DNA of 8,610 nt from contig DAOWFT010000010.1 of the NCBI GenBank assembly GCA_030637845.1, positions 1-8,610 of the forward strand, in the 5' to 3' direction. Every line of letters begins with the position of its first letter. Position 1 is the stretch's first letter. Under the pieces are notes generated by a model. That model had not been told where the DNA came from and did no database searches. It worked only from the letters and a program-made list of their open reading frames with translations. The position numbers and the translations under genes are program-made. Origin of the DNA: Thalassospiraceae bacterium. GTDB taxonomy: Bacteria > Pseudomonadota > Alphaproteobacteria > Rhodospirillales > Magnetovibrionaceae. Positions 1 to 5,484 of the stretch are shown in pieces.

Positions 1-128
1 CCGGTGCTAGCGCATTTGGTTTTCAGGTGGCGTGGATAAACCGGGCCGGACAGGTTCCTGAACAGCTACCGTTCACACCAGTGGTTGAACTAAAAGACTT
101 AAGCGGGCTGGCCGAATTGGTCACCTGA
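1..128 (+). CDS. C-terminal end of a type II (S)-2-haloacid dehalogenase-like HAD hydrolase (partial)
   Basis: The reading frame is open from the left edge (first full codon at position 3) to TGA at 126-128 and gives 41 complete residues plus the stop. The peptide contains GASAFGFQVAWINRAGQ followed by a tail ending in DLSGLAELV. This is the typical end of type II haloacid dehalogenases: the GA.AFGF.VAWINR segment follows the last acidic HAD motif, and the closing helix reads roughly DL.GLA. Such enzymes hydrolyse 2-haloalkanoic acids through an aspartyl-ester intermediate, but the catalytic N-terminal aspartate lies outside the window. Family membership rests on this tail only, and another HAD hydrolase of the same subfamily is possible. 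Confidence 0.75.
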   Translation, partial: GASAFGFQVAWINRAGQVPEQLPFTPVVELKDLSGLAELVT

Positions 129-227
129 TTGCCCAATCGCTACCGCTGCATCCACCCCCCCGAACACCCCGAACAACATGAATTTTAAATGAATGCCGGC
201 TTCATCCGCAATTCAGGCCTCCCCCTG

Positions 228-233
228 TATAAC
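228..233 (+). promoter_or_regulatory. Possible -10 element (TATAAC) for the small secreted protein gene
   Basis: TATAAC lies 44 bp before the start codon of the secreted repeat protein, directly after the bases TG. No convincing -35 hexamer is seen at 16-18 bp spacing, so this is only a candidate. The rest of the 129-277 gap holds C-rich sequence and no gene or hairpin that I can support. Confidence 0.2.
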
Positions 234-277
234 TTCTGTCAGCAAATAAAACTGATCTGAATTAGGAGACATAAATC

Positions 278-562
278 ATGTTAAAAACCATTGCACTGGC
301 CGCCGCTTTGGCCGCCACCTTAAGCATTAGCACCACCACTACCGCTTCTGCCATGACCATTAATTTACTGAACGAATGGTCCGGCTTTGGCGAAGATGCC
401 AAAACACCCGTCACCGCCTACAACGAAAACATCGATTGGGCGAACCTTTACCGCACCGTTAGCGCGACAGCGTTGATCGAATGGTCCGGGTTTGGCGAAG
501 ATGCCAAAACACCCGTCACCGCCTACAACGAAAACATCGATTGGGCCAATCTCTATAACTAA
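278..562 (+). CDS. Small secreted protein built of two identical 26-residue repeats
   Basis: This 94-residue protein of unknown function begins with a clear Sec-type signal peptide: MLK, then an alanine/leucine-rich core (residues 5-15), a Ser/Thr stretch, and an ASA cleavage site at residue 25. The predicted mature part is about 69 residues. It contains one unit running from EWSGFGED to NIDWANLY twice, at residues 33-58 and 68-93, joined by a 9-residue linker (RTVSATALI) and followed by one Asn. The unit is acidic and rich in aromatics (two Trp, one Phe, two Tyr) and has no cysteine. An AGGAG ribosome site (264-268) sits 9 nt before ATG, and a strong terminator follows, so the gene looks like a single-gene transcript. 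I do not recognise the family. A periplasmic or secreted binding peptide or a precursor cleaved into units are possibilities only. Confidence 0.8.
   Translation: MLKTIALAAALAATLSISTTTTASAMTINLLNEWSGFGEDAKTPVTAYNENIDWANLYRTVSATALIEWSGFGEDAKTPVTAYNENIDWANLYN
374..451 (+). repeat. Repeat unit 1 (78 bp, 26 codons) of the secreted protein
   Basis: First copy of an in-frame 78-bp direct repeat; the second copy starts 105 bp (35 codons) downstream. The two copies differ at five bases, all third codon positions and all silent (GGC/GGG, GCG/GCC, AAC/AAT, CTT/CTC, TAC/TAT). Four of the five changes fall in the last four codons. Confidence 0.95.
479..556 (+). repeat. Repeat unit 2 (78 bp, 26 codons) of the secreted protein
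   Basis: Second copy of the 78-bp unit, encoding exactly the same 26 residues as the copy at 374-451. It ends one codon before the stop codon, so the gene ends with the repeat. Bases flanking the two copies are not alike, which limits the conserved unit to these 26 codons. Confidence 0.95.
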
Positions 563-590
563 AAAACTATCCTCCCCCAATCTAAAAACA

Positions 591-624
591 AAAAAGCCGC
601 CCCGGTTTCCCGGAGCGGCTTTTT
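591..624. terminator. Bidirectional intrinsic terminator between convergent genes
   Basis: A near-perfect inverted repeat: AAAAAGCCGC, one unpaired C, CCGG, loop TTTC, CCGG, one unpaired A, GCGGCTTTTT. The GC stem is flanked by an A-tract on the left and a T-tract on the right, so it works for transcripts from both sides. It lies 28 bp after the stop of the secreted repeat protein (+) and just beyond the stop of rpsD (-). For rpsD the downstream T-run is extended (TTTTTTGTTTTT). Confidence 0.9.
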
Positions 625-643
625 GATTGTGTTGGCTCGCGGA

Positions 644-1261
644 TTAACGCGAATAAAATTCGATAACCAGATTTGGTTCCATCTGTACCGGATAAGGCAC
701 ATCGGCAAACGCTGGGGTGCGGACGAACTTGCCCTTGCCCTGTTTGGTATCGACATCCATGTAATCGGGGATTTCGCGCTCGGACGAATTAAGTGCCTCG
801 ATAACCATGGGAATGTTCAGGGATTTTGCTTTCAATTCAACAATGTCGCCTTCCTTAACCATGTAAGACGGAATGTTGACGGTTTTGCCGTTAACCGTAA
901 CGTGGCCGTGGTTAACAACCTGACGGGATGAAAACACGGTTGGCACGAATTTCATACGGTAGACAACCGCATCGAGACGGCGCTCAAGAATACCAATAAG
1001 GTTTTCCGAGGCATCACCGGGACGGCGTGCGGCATCTGAATAATATTTGCGGAACTGTTTTTCCGAAATGTTGCCGTAATAGCCTTTTAGCTTTTGCTTG
1101 GCCATAAGCTGGGTACCGTAATCGGTTGGCTTGTTACGACGGCTGCGACCATGTTGCCCGGGGGCATAGTCACGGGTGTTAAACGGGCTTTTGGGGCGAC
1201 CCCAAAGATTACAGCCAAGACGGCGGTTAATCTTGTATTTTGAGCGAATACGCTTCGACAT
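644..1261 (-). CDS. rpsD: 30S ribosomal protein uS4 (RpsD)
   Basis: This 205-residue protein is almost exactly the usual bacterial uS4 length. It binds 16S rRNA early in 30S assembly and helps shape the mRNA entry region. The N-terminal part (MSKRIRSKYKINRRLG, then NLWGRPKSP and APGQHG) and the segment KQKLKGYYGNISEKQFRKYY are uS4 hallmarks. The S4 RNA-binding domain spans about residues 94-155 (LERRLDAVVYR, SSRQVVNHGHVTVNGK), and the protein ends in IEFYSR. It has a single N-terminal cysteine (Cys17), so this is the zinc-free form. The frame extends upstream to 1420, but the MSKR start at 1261 is chosen because of its Shine-Dalgarno sequence and its fit to the family. The gene stands alone rather than in the alpha ribosomal operon, with an HNH gene upstream on the same strand. 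Confidence 0.97.
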   Translation of the reverse strand: MSKRIRSKYKINRRLGCNLWGRPKSPFNTRDYAPGQHGRSRRNKPTDYGTQLMAKQKLKGYYGNISEKQFRKYYSDAARRPGDASENLIGILERRLDAVVYRMKFVPTVFSSRQVVNHGHVTVNGKTVNIPSYMVKEGDIVELKAKSLNIPMVIEALNSSEREIPDYMDVDTKQGKGKFVRTPAFADVPYPVQMEPNLVIEFYSR

Positions 1262-1266
1262 TTTTT

Positions 1267-1275
1267 CATCACCTT
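1267..1275 (-). promoter_or_regulatory. rpsD ribosome binding site
   Basis: Read on the minus strand this is AAGGTGATG; the AAGGTG core lies 8 nt before the ATG at 1261. It settles the rpsD start over the longer open frame that reaches 1420. Confidence 0.8.
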
Positions 1276-1312
1276 TTTTAAGATGGTTAATTGTTGTCCC
1301 GGTATGCCTTGT

Positions 1313-1355
1313 CCCCTGCCTTGGCAGAGGGGCGTTGCTGAGGGCTAAAAAGCCC
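1313..1355 (-). promoter_or_regulatory. Structured rpsD 5' leader (two hairpins), possible autoregulatory element
   Basis: Two inverted repeats lie between the candidate rpsD promoter and its start codon. The stronger one (1313-1332) pairs CCCCTGCC with GGCAGAGGGG across a TT loop, with one bulged A. The second (1342-1355) is GGGCT, four A, AGCCC on the plus strand. On the transcript the second hairpin is followed only by mixed sequence and no U-tract, so it does not look like a simple terminator. uS4 is a known translational autoregulator in other bacteria, but no known S4-leader consensus was matched here. The regulatory role is inference. Confidence 0.35.
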
Positions 1356-1392
1356 AAACCAAACGTTCCCGGAAATGCTTTTAGAGAGGCGG

Positions 1393-1420
1393 AATATAAG
1401 GAAATCGGGCATCTTGGCAA
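1393..1420 (-). promoter_or_regulatory. Candidate rpsD promoter
   Basis: On the minus strand TTGCCA (1415-1420) and TATATT (1393-1398) are separated by 16 bp, close to a housekeeping sigma-70-type promoter. A start of transcription near 1386 would give rpsD a leader of about 125 nt. It lies in the gap between the HNH gene and rpsD, so rpsD probably has its own promoter even if it is also read from upstream. Confidence 0.35.
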
Positions 1421-1495
1421 GGCTTTTCACACGTCGAGCTATAAAACAGAGGGAAAATAGAAAAAACCGCTAAAAACAGCCAAAAAATTAGGGGT

Positions 1496-2044
1496 TTAGC
1501 TCTGCAATTCGCTATCCCAGTAAACGTAATCCACCCATGTATGGTGGACATCGCCACCATGAAGCGACTTTGCAGCCCGGTTAAGCACCCCTACGGATGG
1601 CTCAAGCGGTGTCTGGATAAGCGGCATTGAGGCTTCACGCGGGGTGCGGTTGGATTTTTTGATATTGCACGGGGCACAAGCCGAAACCACATTTTCCCAT
1701 TCGGTGCGCCCACCCCTGCTTTTGGGTTGAACGTGATCAAAGGTTAGCTCATTGGTGGAAAAACCATCGCCACAGTATTGGCAGGCAAAACCATCACGCA
1801 GGTATATGTTATAGCGGGTAAAGGCCGGACGGCCATTAAAGCTAATGTAGCGTTTAAGCGCCACAACCGAGGGGACCTCAAGCTCTATGGATGGGGAATG
1901 CACCGTAACGTCATAGTTTTCAACCAGATTTACCCGATCAAGCAAAAGCGCGCTTACCGCGTCCCGCCAAGACCACAATGAAAGCGGGTGGTATGAAAGC
2001 GGGCGAAAATCGGCGTTAAGAACCAGCGTCTGGAGATTAAGCAT
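1496..2044 (-). CDS. HNH endonuclease family protein (zinc-ribbon HNH)
   Basis: This 182-residue protein resembles a small conserved HNH protein common in alphaproteobacteria, whose cellular substrate is not established. It starts with LNLQTLVLNADFRPLSYHPLS and has an N-terminal region of about 75 residues before the nuclease fold. The HNH core has CQYC at 88-91, LTFDHV with the general-base His at 104, SRGG at 109-112, ENVV with Asn118, and CAPCN at 123-127. The two CxxC pairs should bind zinc, while the His and Asn contribute the ββα-metal site. The C-terminus reads VYWDSEL. An ATG at 2056 would add four residues, but the ATG at 2044 is preferred because it matches the family start and has a G-run just upstream. 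It is 235 bp upstream of rpsD on the same strand and divergent from gluQ. Confidence 0.88.
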   Translation of the reverse strand: MLNLQTLVLNADFRPLSYHPLSLWSWRDAVSALLLDRVNLVENYDVTVHSPSIELEVPSVVALKRYISFNGRPAFTRYNIYLRDGFACQYCGDGFSTNELTFDHVQPKSRGGRTEWENVVSACAPCNIKKSNRTPREASMPLIQTPLEPSVGVLNRAAKSLHGGDVHHTWVDYVYWDSELQS

Positions 2045-2120
2045 ACAACCCCCCATTACTTTTTAACCAGATTATGGCGTTAAGCAGTGTCTGGAGGTTA
2101 CTATATGTGGTATTTGTTGC

Positions 2121-2149
2121 CAAATATTTACCTATCACGTGAATTTCAA
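2121..2149 (-). promoter_or_regulatory. Candidate promoter of the HNH gene
   Basis: Minus-strand TTGAAA (2144-2149) and TATTTG (2121-2126) are separated by 17 bp, within the 128-bp divergent gap between the HNH gene and gluQ. The -35 match is good and the -10 match moderate. No clear promoter for gluQ was found in the same gap. Confidence 0.25.
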
Positions 2150-2172
2150 CGAATTGAGGGCCGACCCCCGTT

Positions 2173-3054
2173 ATGAGGCAAATAATCACCCGTTTCGCCC
2201 CCAGCCCCACCGGGCACCTGCATCTGGGCCACGCCATGGCGGCGATTAAGGCCTTTGATAGGGCCCGCGAACAGGGCGGACGCTTTTTACTGCGCATGGA
2301 AGACATCGACGTGGGCCGGACAAGGGCGGAATTTGAAGCGGCAATTTTTGCAGATCTTGAGTGGCTGGGGCTTAGCTGGGAAACCCCGGTAAGGCGTCAA
2401 TCGGAACATATGAGCGATTATAAAAAAGCCCTAACCAAGCTTGATGAAATGGGCCTGCTTTATCCGTGCTTTTGCACCAGAAAAGAAATTATCGCCGAAA
2501 TAGAACAATCCCAAACCGCGCCGCATCTAACGAACACAGACAAAGATGGGGGTCTGGGCGGACATCTATACCCCGGGACCTGCCGTCATCTGGATACGTC
2601 TGAGGTAGAGGATAAAAAAGATGAAAATATCCCCTACGCGCTTCGTCTTAATATGGAAAAAGCACTGGAAATGCCGCTTGTATGGCCACTTGTATGGAAA
2701 GATGAAAACAAAGGGGAAATAGTCGCCCGGCCTGAAATATTTGGCGACGTGGTGCTGGCTCGAAAAGACATCCCCACCAGCTATCATCTGGCGGTTACGC
2801 TGGATGACCACCTTCAGGGTGTTACGCTGGTTAGCCGGGGTGAGGATCTATTTTCATCCACCCACCTGCATCGCCTGCTTCAGGCCCTGTTGGGCCTGGA
2901 TACGCCAGATTACGACCACCACCAGCTGCTAAAGAACGAAGACGGTACGCGCCTTTCCAAACGGGAAAGGTCGATGACGCTTAAATCCTTGCGCCGCTCA
3001 GGGCACCAGCCGTCGGACATCAGAAAGTTGGTGGATATACATCATATGTATTAG
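2173..3054 (+). CDS. gluQ: Glutamyl-queuosine tRNA(Asp) synthetase
   Basis: This 293-residue paralogue of the glutamyl-tRNA synthetase catalytic domain lacks the anticodon-binding domain, as expected for GluQ (YadB). The enzyme activates glutamate with ATP and attaches it to queuosine at the wobble position of tRNA(Asp). Visible motifs are RFAPSPTGHLHLGH at residues 7-20 (class I HLGH signature), RMEDID at 41-46, the zinc ligand set Cys99, Cys101, Tyr133 and Cys137 (CFC and YPGTC), VSRGEDLFSST at 220-230, and the degenerate KMSKS loop RLSKRE at 260-265. A GAGGG lies 12 nt before the ATG. Residues 168-175 read PLVW twice because of a 12-bp tandem duplication. The tail DIHHMY after the final helix looks nonconserved. 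Full-length glutamyl-tRNA synthetase is ruled out by length. Confidence 0.95.
   Translation: MRQIITRFAPSPTGHLHLGHAMAAIKAFDRAREQGGRFLLRMEDIDVGRTRAEFEAAIFADLEWLGLSWETPVRRQSEHMSDYKKALTKLDEMGLLYPCFCTRKEIIAEIEQSQTAPHLTNTDKDGGLGGHLYPGTCRHLDTSEVEDKKDENIPYALRLNMEKALEMPLVWPLVWKDENKGEIVARPEIFGDVVLARKDIPTSYHLAVTLDDHLQGVTLVSRGEDLFSSTHLHRLLQALLGLDTPDYDHHQLLKNEDGTRLSKRERSMTLKSLRRSGHQPSDIRKLVDIHHMY
2674..2697 (+). repeat. 12-bp in-frame tandem microduplication inside gluQ
   Basis: Two adjacent copies of CCGCTTGTATGG / CCACTTGTATGG differ at one silent base and encode PLVW PLVW at residues 168-175. Only one such segment is expected at this place in GluQ proteins, so the extra four residues are probably a local, tolerated slippage event. 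Confidence 0.85.
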
Positions 3055-3070
3055 TAGCTGAAGTTTAGGC

Positions 3071-3099
3071 TTGAACTTGCCCGCACTTTTCATTCTATT
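3071..3099 (+). promoter_or_regulatory. Candidate promoter upstream of cheY
   Basis: TTGAAC (3071-3076) and TCTATT (3094-3099) are separated by 17 bp in the 169-bp gap between gluQ and the cheY-like gene. It would leave a leader of about 115 nt. The match is moderate, and a flagellar-type sigma-54 or sigma-28 promoter was not seen. Confidence 0.25.
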
Positions 3100-3223
3100 G
3101 GTAGGTGGGCGCTGCATGTGATTGTTGAATATAAAAAAATAACTAGAATGGCTGTCTCTCTGCCACTAAATTAAGGTTTAGCTACGGCCCCGATCCAACA
3201 TTAGAACAGAAGACACAAATAAC

Positions 3224-3589
3224 ATGAAAACTTGCCTAATCGTTGATGACAGCAAAGTCATCCGTATGGTTGCCAAAAAAATTCTTGATGAATTAGGTTT
3301 TGCTACCGAAGAAGCTGCTGACGGCCAGCTAGCGCTTGATGCCTGCAAGGCAAAAATGCCTGAGGCGGTTCTTCTTGATTGGAATATGCCGGTAATGAAC
3401 GGAATTGAATTTTTGCGCGCACTTAGGGAACTTCCGAGCGGGGGCGATCCGATTGTTATTTTTTGCACAACGGAAAATGATCTAGATCACATTCAGGAAG
3501 CCATGACATCGGGGGCGAATGAATACATCATGAAGCCATTCGATTCAGATATTATACAGGCCAAATTTCAACAGGTTGGCCTAATATAA
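3224..3589 (+). CDS. CheY-like single-domain response regulator
   Basis: This 121-residue protein is a bare receiver domain with no output domain, the length of CheY. The acidic pocket is Asp8-Asp9 (LIVDDSKVIR), the phosphoacceptor is Asp52 in LLDWNMPVMNG, the switch Thr lies in FCTTEND (82-83), and the conserved Lys is Lys104 in IMKPFD. Phosphorylation would come from a CheA-type kinase not encoded in this window. In chemotaxis such proteins bind the flagellar switch or act as phosphate sinks. The ribosome site is weak (AGAAGA about 10 nt before ATG). It is followed after 27 bp by cheR, so the two are very likely co-transcribed. I leave the symbol empty because alphaproteobacteria carry several CheY paralogues. 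Confidence 0.93.
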   Translation: MKTCLIVDDSKVIRMVAKKILDELGFATEEAADGQLALDACKAKMPEAVLLDWNMPVMNGIEFLRALRELPSGGDPIVIFCTTENDLDHIQEAMTSGANEYIMKPFDSDIIQAKFQQVGLI

Positions 3590-3602
3590 AAAATACTTTT
3601 CC

Positions 3603-3608
3603 CGGAGA
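3603..3608 (+). promoter_or_regulatory. Ribosome binding site fixing the GTG start of cheR
   Basis: CGGAGA lies 8 nt before the GTG at 3617. The GTG start gives the expected N-terminus (SPEDFNFISTLIKARSGL), so an unusual start codon is well supported. Confidence 0.7.
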
Positions 3609-3616
3609 CACGCAAA

Positions 3617-4426
3617 GTGAGTCCTGAAGATTTTAATTTTATCAGCACGCTAATAAAGGCCCGTTCGGGGCTGGCGTTGACGCCTGACAAGGCGTACCTG
3701 CTTGAAAGTCGGCTGATGCCGGTCGCGCGCAAACACAGCCACAATGGTCTTGAAGACCTTATTGCCGCCCTTAAGGCCCGCAAAGAAGAAAGCCTGATTA
3801 TTGAGGTCGTGGAAGCCATGACCACCAACGAATCATTCTTCTTTCGCGACACTAAACCGTTCGATCTTTTGCGCGATGAAGTTTTACCGCCAATCCTTGA
3901 AAAGCGAGCCGCCAAAAAACATTTGAAAATATGGTGTGCGGCAGCCTCCAGTGGGCAGGAACCATATTCAATTGCTATTGTATTGAAAGAACTGGGTGCC
4001 CAACTGGCCGGCTGGAACTTAGATATTGTGGGTACCGATATTTCCCATGAAATACTTACGAAGGCCGCAAACGGCCAGTATTCCCAATTTGAAGTACAGC
4101 GCGGAATGCCTATCCAGTTGCTGCTCAAATATTTTGATAAAAAAGATGAGACCTGGGAGATAAAGCCGGAAATCAGATCTATGGTCAAATATAAGTACTA
4201 TAATCTGCTTGATAAGCTGTCACCGCTTGGCGGTTTCGATATTGTATTTTGTAGAAATGTGCTCATTTATTTTGACCCAAAAACCAAGGGTGAGGTTCTT
4301 GAGCAAATTGCTTCGTTAATGCCCGAAGACGGTAGATTGTTTCTGGGTGGGGCGGAAACCGTTTTGGGTGTCACCGATAAATTTGAACCCGTAAAGGGGC
4401 AACGCGGCGTTTATGCCAGAACCTAA
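3617..4426 (+). CDS. cheR: Chemotaxis protein methyltransferase CheR
   Basis: This 269-residue, full-length CheR uses S-adenosylmethionine to methylate glutamates of chemoreceptors. The N-terminal helical domain covers about residues 1-75 (SGLALTPDKAYLLESRL), followed by MTTNESFFFRD at 68-78. The methyltransferase fold shows IWCAAASSGQEPYS at 105-118 for SAM binding, GTDIS at 139-143, NLLD at 196-199, and FCRNVLIYF at 211-219. There is no C-terminal TPR extension. It starts with GTG. It lies between the cheY-like gene (27 bp) and a DHH phosphoesterase gene (46 bp). No cheB, cheA, cheW or receptor gene is in the window, so its receptor and its demethylating partner must be elsewhere. Confidence 0.95.
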   Translation: MSPEDFNFISTLIKARSGLALTPDKAYLLESRLMPVARKHSHNGLEDLIAALKARKEESLIIEVVEAMTTNESFFFRDTKPFDLLRDEVLPPILEKRAAKKHLKIWCAAASSGQEPYSIAIVLKELGAQLAGWNLDIVGTDISHEILTKAANGQYSQFEVQRGMPIQLLLKYFDKKDETWEIKPEIRSMVKYKYYNLLDKLSPLGGFDIVFCRNVLIYFDPKTKGEVLEQIASLMPEDGRLFLGGAETVLGVTDKFEPVKGQRGVYART

Positions 4427-4472
4427 AATTGAATTAGGTTATATTTTTAATTAGGGGCGCAGAGAAAAAATT

Positions 4473-5393
4473 ATGTCTGACAAGAAATATCGTCTTGTAA
4501 CCCGCGCAGATTTTGACGGCGTCGTAGCCGGAGGGTTGTTGATTGAGCTTGATATGATAAGCGAGGTCGTCTTCGCAGAGCCACGGGCCATGCAAGCAGG
4601 TCTGGTTCACATCACCGAAAACGATATCACCACCAACCTGCCATATGTTGATGGGGTTTACCTTTGCTTTGACCATCATGTTTCAGAATCGGAACGCGTA
4701 GGCCCCAAGGAAAATTATATCATTGATCCCGACGCGCCATCGGCTGCGCGGGTGGTTTATAACTATTTCGGTGGCAAGGAAAAATTTCCATCCATTGACC
4801 ATGAATTAATGACTGCGGTTGATAAGGCTGATTCGGCAGACTACAGCGAGGAAGACATCCTTGCGCCCGACCCGTGGACACTTCTTAATTTCATTCTCGA
4901 TCCCCGCACCGGACTTTCACGGTTTGAGCATTTTGAAATCAGTCACGAACAACTGATGAAAGACATGATGGTTTATGTTCGCCACCATCCGGTGGAAGAA
5001 ATACTTACCATCCCCGATGTGCGCGAACGCTCGCTTCTTTATATGGAACACGAAGAAAAAGCAGAAATGCAAATACGTGAACACGCCAAGGTTCACACCA
5101 AAACCGTGGTTGTGGATATGCGCGACGTTGACACAGTTTTTGCCGGTAACCGCTTTACCGTTTATGCGGTGTTCCCGGCCTGTAATGTTTCGGTGCAAAT
5201 AACCAATTCAGCCGAGGGCGATAAAACCATATTTGCGGTTGGCAAATCCATCCTCAACCGCACCTGCAAGGCCAATATTGGCTCCATCTTGCTTGAATAT
5301 GGCGGTGGCGGTCACGCCAATGCCGGTACCTGCCAGGTTGATAACGATAACGCCGATAAGGTTTTACAGGAAATACTACAACGCCTTAACTAG
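4473..5393 (+). CDS. DHH/DHHA1 family phosphoesterase (exopolyphosphatase-like)
   Basis: This 306-residue protein has both parts of the DHH superfamily architecture. The N-terminal catalytic domain has TRADFDGVVAGG at 10-21, with metal-binding Asp13 and Asp15, then the name-giving Asp-His-His at 67-69 (CFDHHVS) and DKADSADY at 117-124. The C-terminal DHHA1 substrate domain ends in EYGGGGHANAGTCQV at 275-289. Such proteins are Mn-dependent hydrolases of phosphodiester or phosphoanhydride bonds: RecJ exonuclease, oligoribonuclease NrnA, cyclic dinucleotide phosphodiesterase, or exopolyphosphatase. The length is close to NrnA-type enzymes and far below RecJ. It is soluble, with no signal peptide or membrane segment. 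It follows cheR by 46 bp and precedes a FliG-like gene by 91 bp. The substrate cannot be told from sequence. Confidence 0.88.
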   Translation: MSDKKYRLVTRADFDGVVAGGLLIELDMISEVVFAEPRAMQAGLVHITENDITTNLPYVDGVYLCFDHHVSESERVGPKENYIIDPDAPSAARVVYNYFGGKEKFPSIDHELMTAVDKADSADYSEEDILAPDPWTLLNFILDPRTGLSRFEHFEISHEQLMKDMMVYVRHHPVEEILTIPDVRERSLLYMEHEEKAEMQIREHAKVHTKTVVVDMRDVDTVFAGNRFTVYAVFPACNVSVQITNSAEGDKTIFAVGKSILNRTCKANIGSILLEYGGGGHANAGTCQVDNDNADKVLQEILQRLN

Positions 5394-5484
5394 CCAAAAA
5401 AACGGGCAATGCTTGTCAATTTGTTGTGTGTATGCCAGCCTAGAAGGCAGATATACAACTGCTGCGGGGCGCTGGTAATTCCTG

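Noticed and set aside
23..40. DnaA-box-like CGTGGATAA in the dehalogenase fragment
   Set aside because: One mismatch to the box, inside a coding region, isolated; expected by chance.
365..580. Minus-strand open frame with its own internal repeat opposite the secreted protein
   Set aside because: It is the complement of the 78-bp duplication; the plus strand has the signal peptide, ribosome site and purely silent differences, so coding is on the plus strand.
1262..1420. N-terminal extension of uS4 by 53 residues
   Set aside because: No ribosome site, no family match, and it would contain the leader hairpins; the MSKR start at 1261 has a strong Shine-Dalgarno.
1455..1498. Possible terminator after the HNH gene (GCTAAA...TTTAGC followed by a T-run on the minus strand)
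   Set aside because: Only a 6-bp stem around a loop of about 20 nt; too weak to call, and read-through to rpsD is as likely.
5394..5484. Small hairpin TGCC...GGCA and promoter-like TTGTCA between the DHH and FliG-like genes
   Set aside because: Stem of four pairs and no -10 at usable spacing; not enough to call a terminator or promoter.
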